The position numbers were made by a program, and so were the translations under genes. From IMG/VR virus record IMGVR_UViG_3300028829_004569, positions 1 through 24,299 of that record: 24,299 bases of DNA. One strand, given 5' to 3'. The stretch is from a virus. This document shows positions 23,001 to 24,299 of this stretch, piece after piece. The notes beneath the pieces are model-generated. The model was not told the DNA's origin. It saw nothing but the letters and a program-made list of their open reading frames with translations, and ran no database searches. Position 1 is the first letter of the stretch; the number at the start of each line of letters is the position of its first letter.

Positions 23001-23037
23001 AAAAAAATATAAAAAATAATCTATTCACATTGGATAG
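23001..23037 (-). terminator. Weak terminator after the 156-aa gene
   Basis: CTATCCA, loop ATG, TGAATAG on the minus strand (7 bp with one C-A mismatch), followed by TTATTTTTTATATTTTTTT. The stem is poor but the T tract is long. Confidence 0.5.
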
Positions 23038-23038
23038 G

Positions 23039-23509
23039 TTATACAAGTTCATCTAAGTAGTCTGTATAGATGATTTCTTTATTCAATTCATCTAACTCGG
23101 CTGTAATTTCCAAGACGGACTCTTGTTTTGCTTCATCTACTTGTGCGTAATATAAGGCTTCTAGATTACCAAGTATTAGTTCCTTTTTCTTGGCTTCTCT
23201 TTTATTCTTAATTACATTTTCGATAAAGGCTTTCTTTTCTGTTTTTGCAAGGGGGAGTTCCTTATATGTCACTCTCTCTAGGCTAAATTCTTGCATCTGG
23301 TTGTAGAACCCATCTACAACACGGAAGATTAATGGTACAAAATCATCATCCTCAAACACATGATATTTAAAGTCTTTAATAAATTTACCTAATGTATGGA
23401 CTTGTAACTCAATGTCCTTAAAGTCTTTTATATCTTTTAGTTGAAGATATTCGATGTTTTGTAGATTAACAATTCCGGACGCATTCTTGTCGATTAATAA
23501 CGCTTTCAT
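23039..23509 (-). CDS. 156-aa protein, possible fibre-associated chaperone
   Basis: ATG 23509 stands behind AAAGGAGG. The product is acidic and mixed strand/helix at first (IDKNASGIVNLQNIEYLQLKD) and then has a long basic and acidic coiled-coil-like half (EKKAFIENVIKNKREAKKKE to AELDELNKE). It lacks membrane segments or enzyme motifs. It follows the fibre fragment on the same strand, the usual place for fibre-assembly chaperones, and the helical C-terminal half would suit that, but no family is recognised. Confidence 0.65.
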   Translation of the reverse strand: MKALLIDKNASGIVNLQNIEYLQLKDIKDFKDIELQVHTLGKFIKDFKYHVFEDDDFVPLIFRVVDGFYNQMQEFSLERVTYKELPLAKTEKKAFIENVIKNKREAKKKELILGNLEALYYAQVDEAKQESVLEITAELDELNKEIIYTDYLDELV

Positions 23510-23601
23510 TTATCGCCTCCTTTTTTAACCATAGATTTTTCTTCCAGAGTTAAGTGTTTCAGCCAAACACATAACAATAATCTCTTATCATATATACCTC
23601 C
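23510..23601 (-). other. Short gap with a 10-codon mini-ORF
   Basis: A perfect AAGGAGG site precedes ATG 23591, whose frame ends after ten codons (MIRDYCYVFG) at TGA 23559. Another ATG in a second frame gives 15 codons. A true leader peptide, a broken small gene or chance are all possible. One TCCAGA copy lies at 23543. Confidence 0.3.
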
Positions 23602-24009
23602 TTATCTCAATTCTAATCTTGTACCAATCCCCCAGCCAGAGTCAGAGGGGTTGCTATTTATACTTGCGTAAAAAATACCTGCCTCATATTCATCGTTCCA
23701 CTTTCCACCATGTACTAAAATTCTAGTAATCGAAGGGTCATACGCATACGTATAGAAGCCAGACCCATAATTATCATTACTTCCAACAGAACGAACAACA
23801 AAAGCAAAATCTAAATCTCCTTCTTGCATAAAACTTATCCACCCATAGGGTTGAGTTAGAGGATTGGTTGAGAAATAGTTCCAACCATCAACATTCAACA
23901 CATAATCAGACTTTATTTGTTCCATCTTTTCAATAGAGTTTGTATAATAGTACCCATCATCACCAACAGCAAAACCATCAACAAATTGTCTTATGTTACC
24001 CCAAAAGCC
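23602..24009 (-). pseudogene. Tail-fibre C-terminal fragment without a proper start
   Basis: The frame is open from a stop at 24010-24012 to the stop at 23602. The first ATG (23925) has no ribosome site, and the coding character clearly continues upstream of it (RQFVDGFAVGDDGYYYTNSI precedes it). The 136 residues are rich in Gly, Tyr, Trp, Asn and Ser (NVDGWNYFSTNPLTQPYGW; GFYTYAYDPS; SGWGIGTRLELR), as in fibre receptor-binding tips. The 5' end overlaps the RHH gene in another frame by 19 bases. It looks like the displaced tip of a fibre gene, kept open but probably not translated on its own, or translated by an unrecognised way. Confidence 0.6.
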
Positions 24010-24173
24010 CTATAACCCTCTTCCTCTTTGTATTCTTTGATGACCTCATCTACTAAGCTGGACCTATTATAGCTCCATTTCTCGCTTAGTATTTTTTCTA
24101 GCTTTTCGTAACTTTCTTTTGTAATATTTACGCAAATTCTAACAGTTTTAATATTATGACTTTTGTAATTCAT
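23991..24173 (-). CDS. 60-aa ribbon-helix-helix (CopG/Arc-like) protein
   Basis: ATG 24173 lies about 10 bases behind AGAGGTG. The product has the RHH order: strand KTVRICVNI (about 9-17), helix A (TKESYEKLEKILSEK), turn, helix B (NRSSLVDEVIKEYKEE, about 36-51). Such small proteins dimerise and bind operator DNA. It stands between an open frame running from the right edge and the fibre fragment, so it may have been inserted into a fibre region. Possible operators were not identified. Confidence 0.65.
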   Translation of the reverse strand: MNYKSHNIKTVRICVNITKESYEKLEKILSEKWSYNRSSLVDEVIKEYKEEEGYRAFGVT

Positions 24174-24192
24174 TCGTAAGCATCACCTCTTT

Positions 24193-24299
24193 TTATATTT
24201 TTCCATAATCGCTATATTTCCGCAACTTTCTTTTTTTGACTTCTTTTTTTGTCATTTTATATTTATTTACAAATTTTCCAACATTGGCATATTTACACC
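24193..24299 (-). CDS. 3' end of an open frame entering from the right edge
   Basis: A frame is open from the edge to TAA at 24195-24193 (35 codons). It contains NVGKFVNKYKMTKKEVKKRK, is strongly basic and ends KYSDYGKI. No start with a ribosome site is visible. If the window ends are joined, this is exactly the continuation of the fibre frame that leaves the left edge. It could equally be the end of an unrelated small gene. Confidence 0.4.
   Translation of the reverse strand, partial: CKYANVGKFVNKYKMTKKEVKKRKLRKYSDYGKI

Larger units (their letters stand above)
240..23548. repeat. Dispersed over-represented hexamer TCTGGA/TCCAGA, 71 copies
   Basis: Reading every line, I count 34 TCTGGA and 37 TCCAGA on the plus strand. 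The usual context is TTCTGGA followed by A, G or T and then A or T. Copies fall in all reading frames and also in non-coding DNA at 9794, 9859, 10827, 21926 and 23543 (approximate starts). Two stretches are empty: about 8185-9793 and 22272-23542. Some coding copies are explained by preferred Ser-Gly (TCT GGA) or Pro-Glu/Asp (T CCA GA) codons, but that cannot explain the strand balance or the non-coding copies. The function is unknown. Confidence 0.8.

Noticed and set aside
24000-24012. Programmed -1 frameshift from the RHH gene into the fibre fragment at T-TTT-GGG
   Set aside because: The frames are related by -1, but the A-site codon GGG would have to re-pair with TGG, a mismatch at the first position, and no stimulatory structure is evident.

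Overview
This window reads as the genome, or most of the genome, of a T7-like podovirus. It is AT-rich (about 30% G+C by eye), every convincing gene is on the minus strand, and most genes have a strong AGGAGG-type ribosome site. Stretches of rho-independent terminator separate some gene blocks. T7-type internal (ejection) proteins serve to cross a Gram-negative envelope, so I infer a low-GC diderm host such as a Fusobacteriota member. The sequence does not prove the host.

In transcription order (high to low coordinates): 24.3-23.0 kb holds the end of an open frame, a ribbon-helix-helix protein, a tail-fibre C-terminal fragment without its own start, and a 156-aa protein. 23.0-21.5 kb holds a Gly/Cys-rich 189-aa protein, an M15 peptidase endolysin and a 57-aa protein, with terminators between them. 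21.4-11.9 kb is the tail and ejection module: gp11-like, gp12-like, gp14-like, gp15-like and gp16-like proteins. 11.9-9.7 kb is regulatory: promoter-like boxes, two paralogous winged-helix proteins resembling RepL, a duplicated twin-hairpin leader, a five-copy 13-bp iteron array and a PD-(D/E)XK nuclease. 9.2-6.4 kb holds an HTH protein, a two-TM holin candidate, a small RHH protein, the terminase subunits and two single-TM coiled-coil (spanin-like) proteins. 6.1-1.4 kb holds an arginase-like/gp13-like fusion, a gp7.3-like protein, portal, scaffold and major capsid protein. 1.3-0 kb is the tail fibre, which runs off the left edge.

The modules are permuted relative to T7: tail and ejection genes come before packaging and capsid genes. 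No DNA polymerase, primase, helicase, RNA polymerase or integrase is present. If the two ends are joined, the fibre frame stays open across the junction, and the fibre C-terminal fragment falls downstream of the fibre N-terminus on the same strand. This makes a complete circular or circularly permuted 24.3-kb genome plausible, replicating with host enzymes plus RepL-like initiators.

The least expected signal is a hexamer, TCTGGA (or TCCAGA), counted 71 times on the plus strand (34 and 37). This is roughly tenfold above a composition-based estimate. It is strand-balanced although all genes are on one strand, and it also occurs in non-coding DNA.
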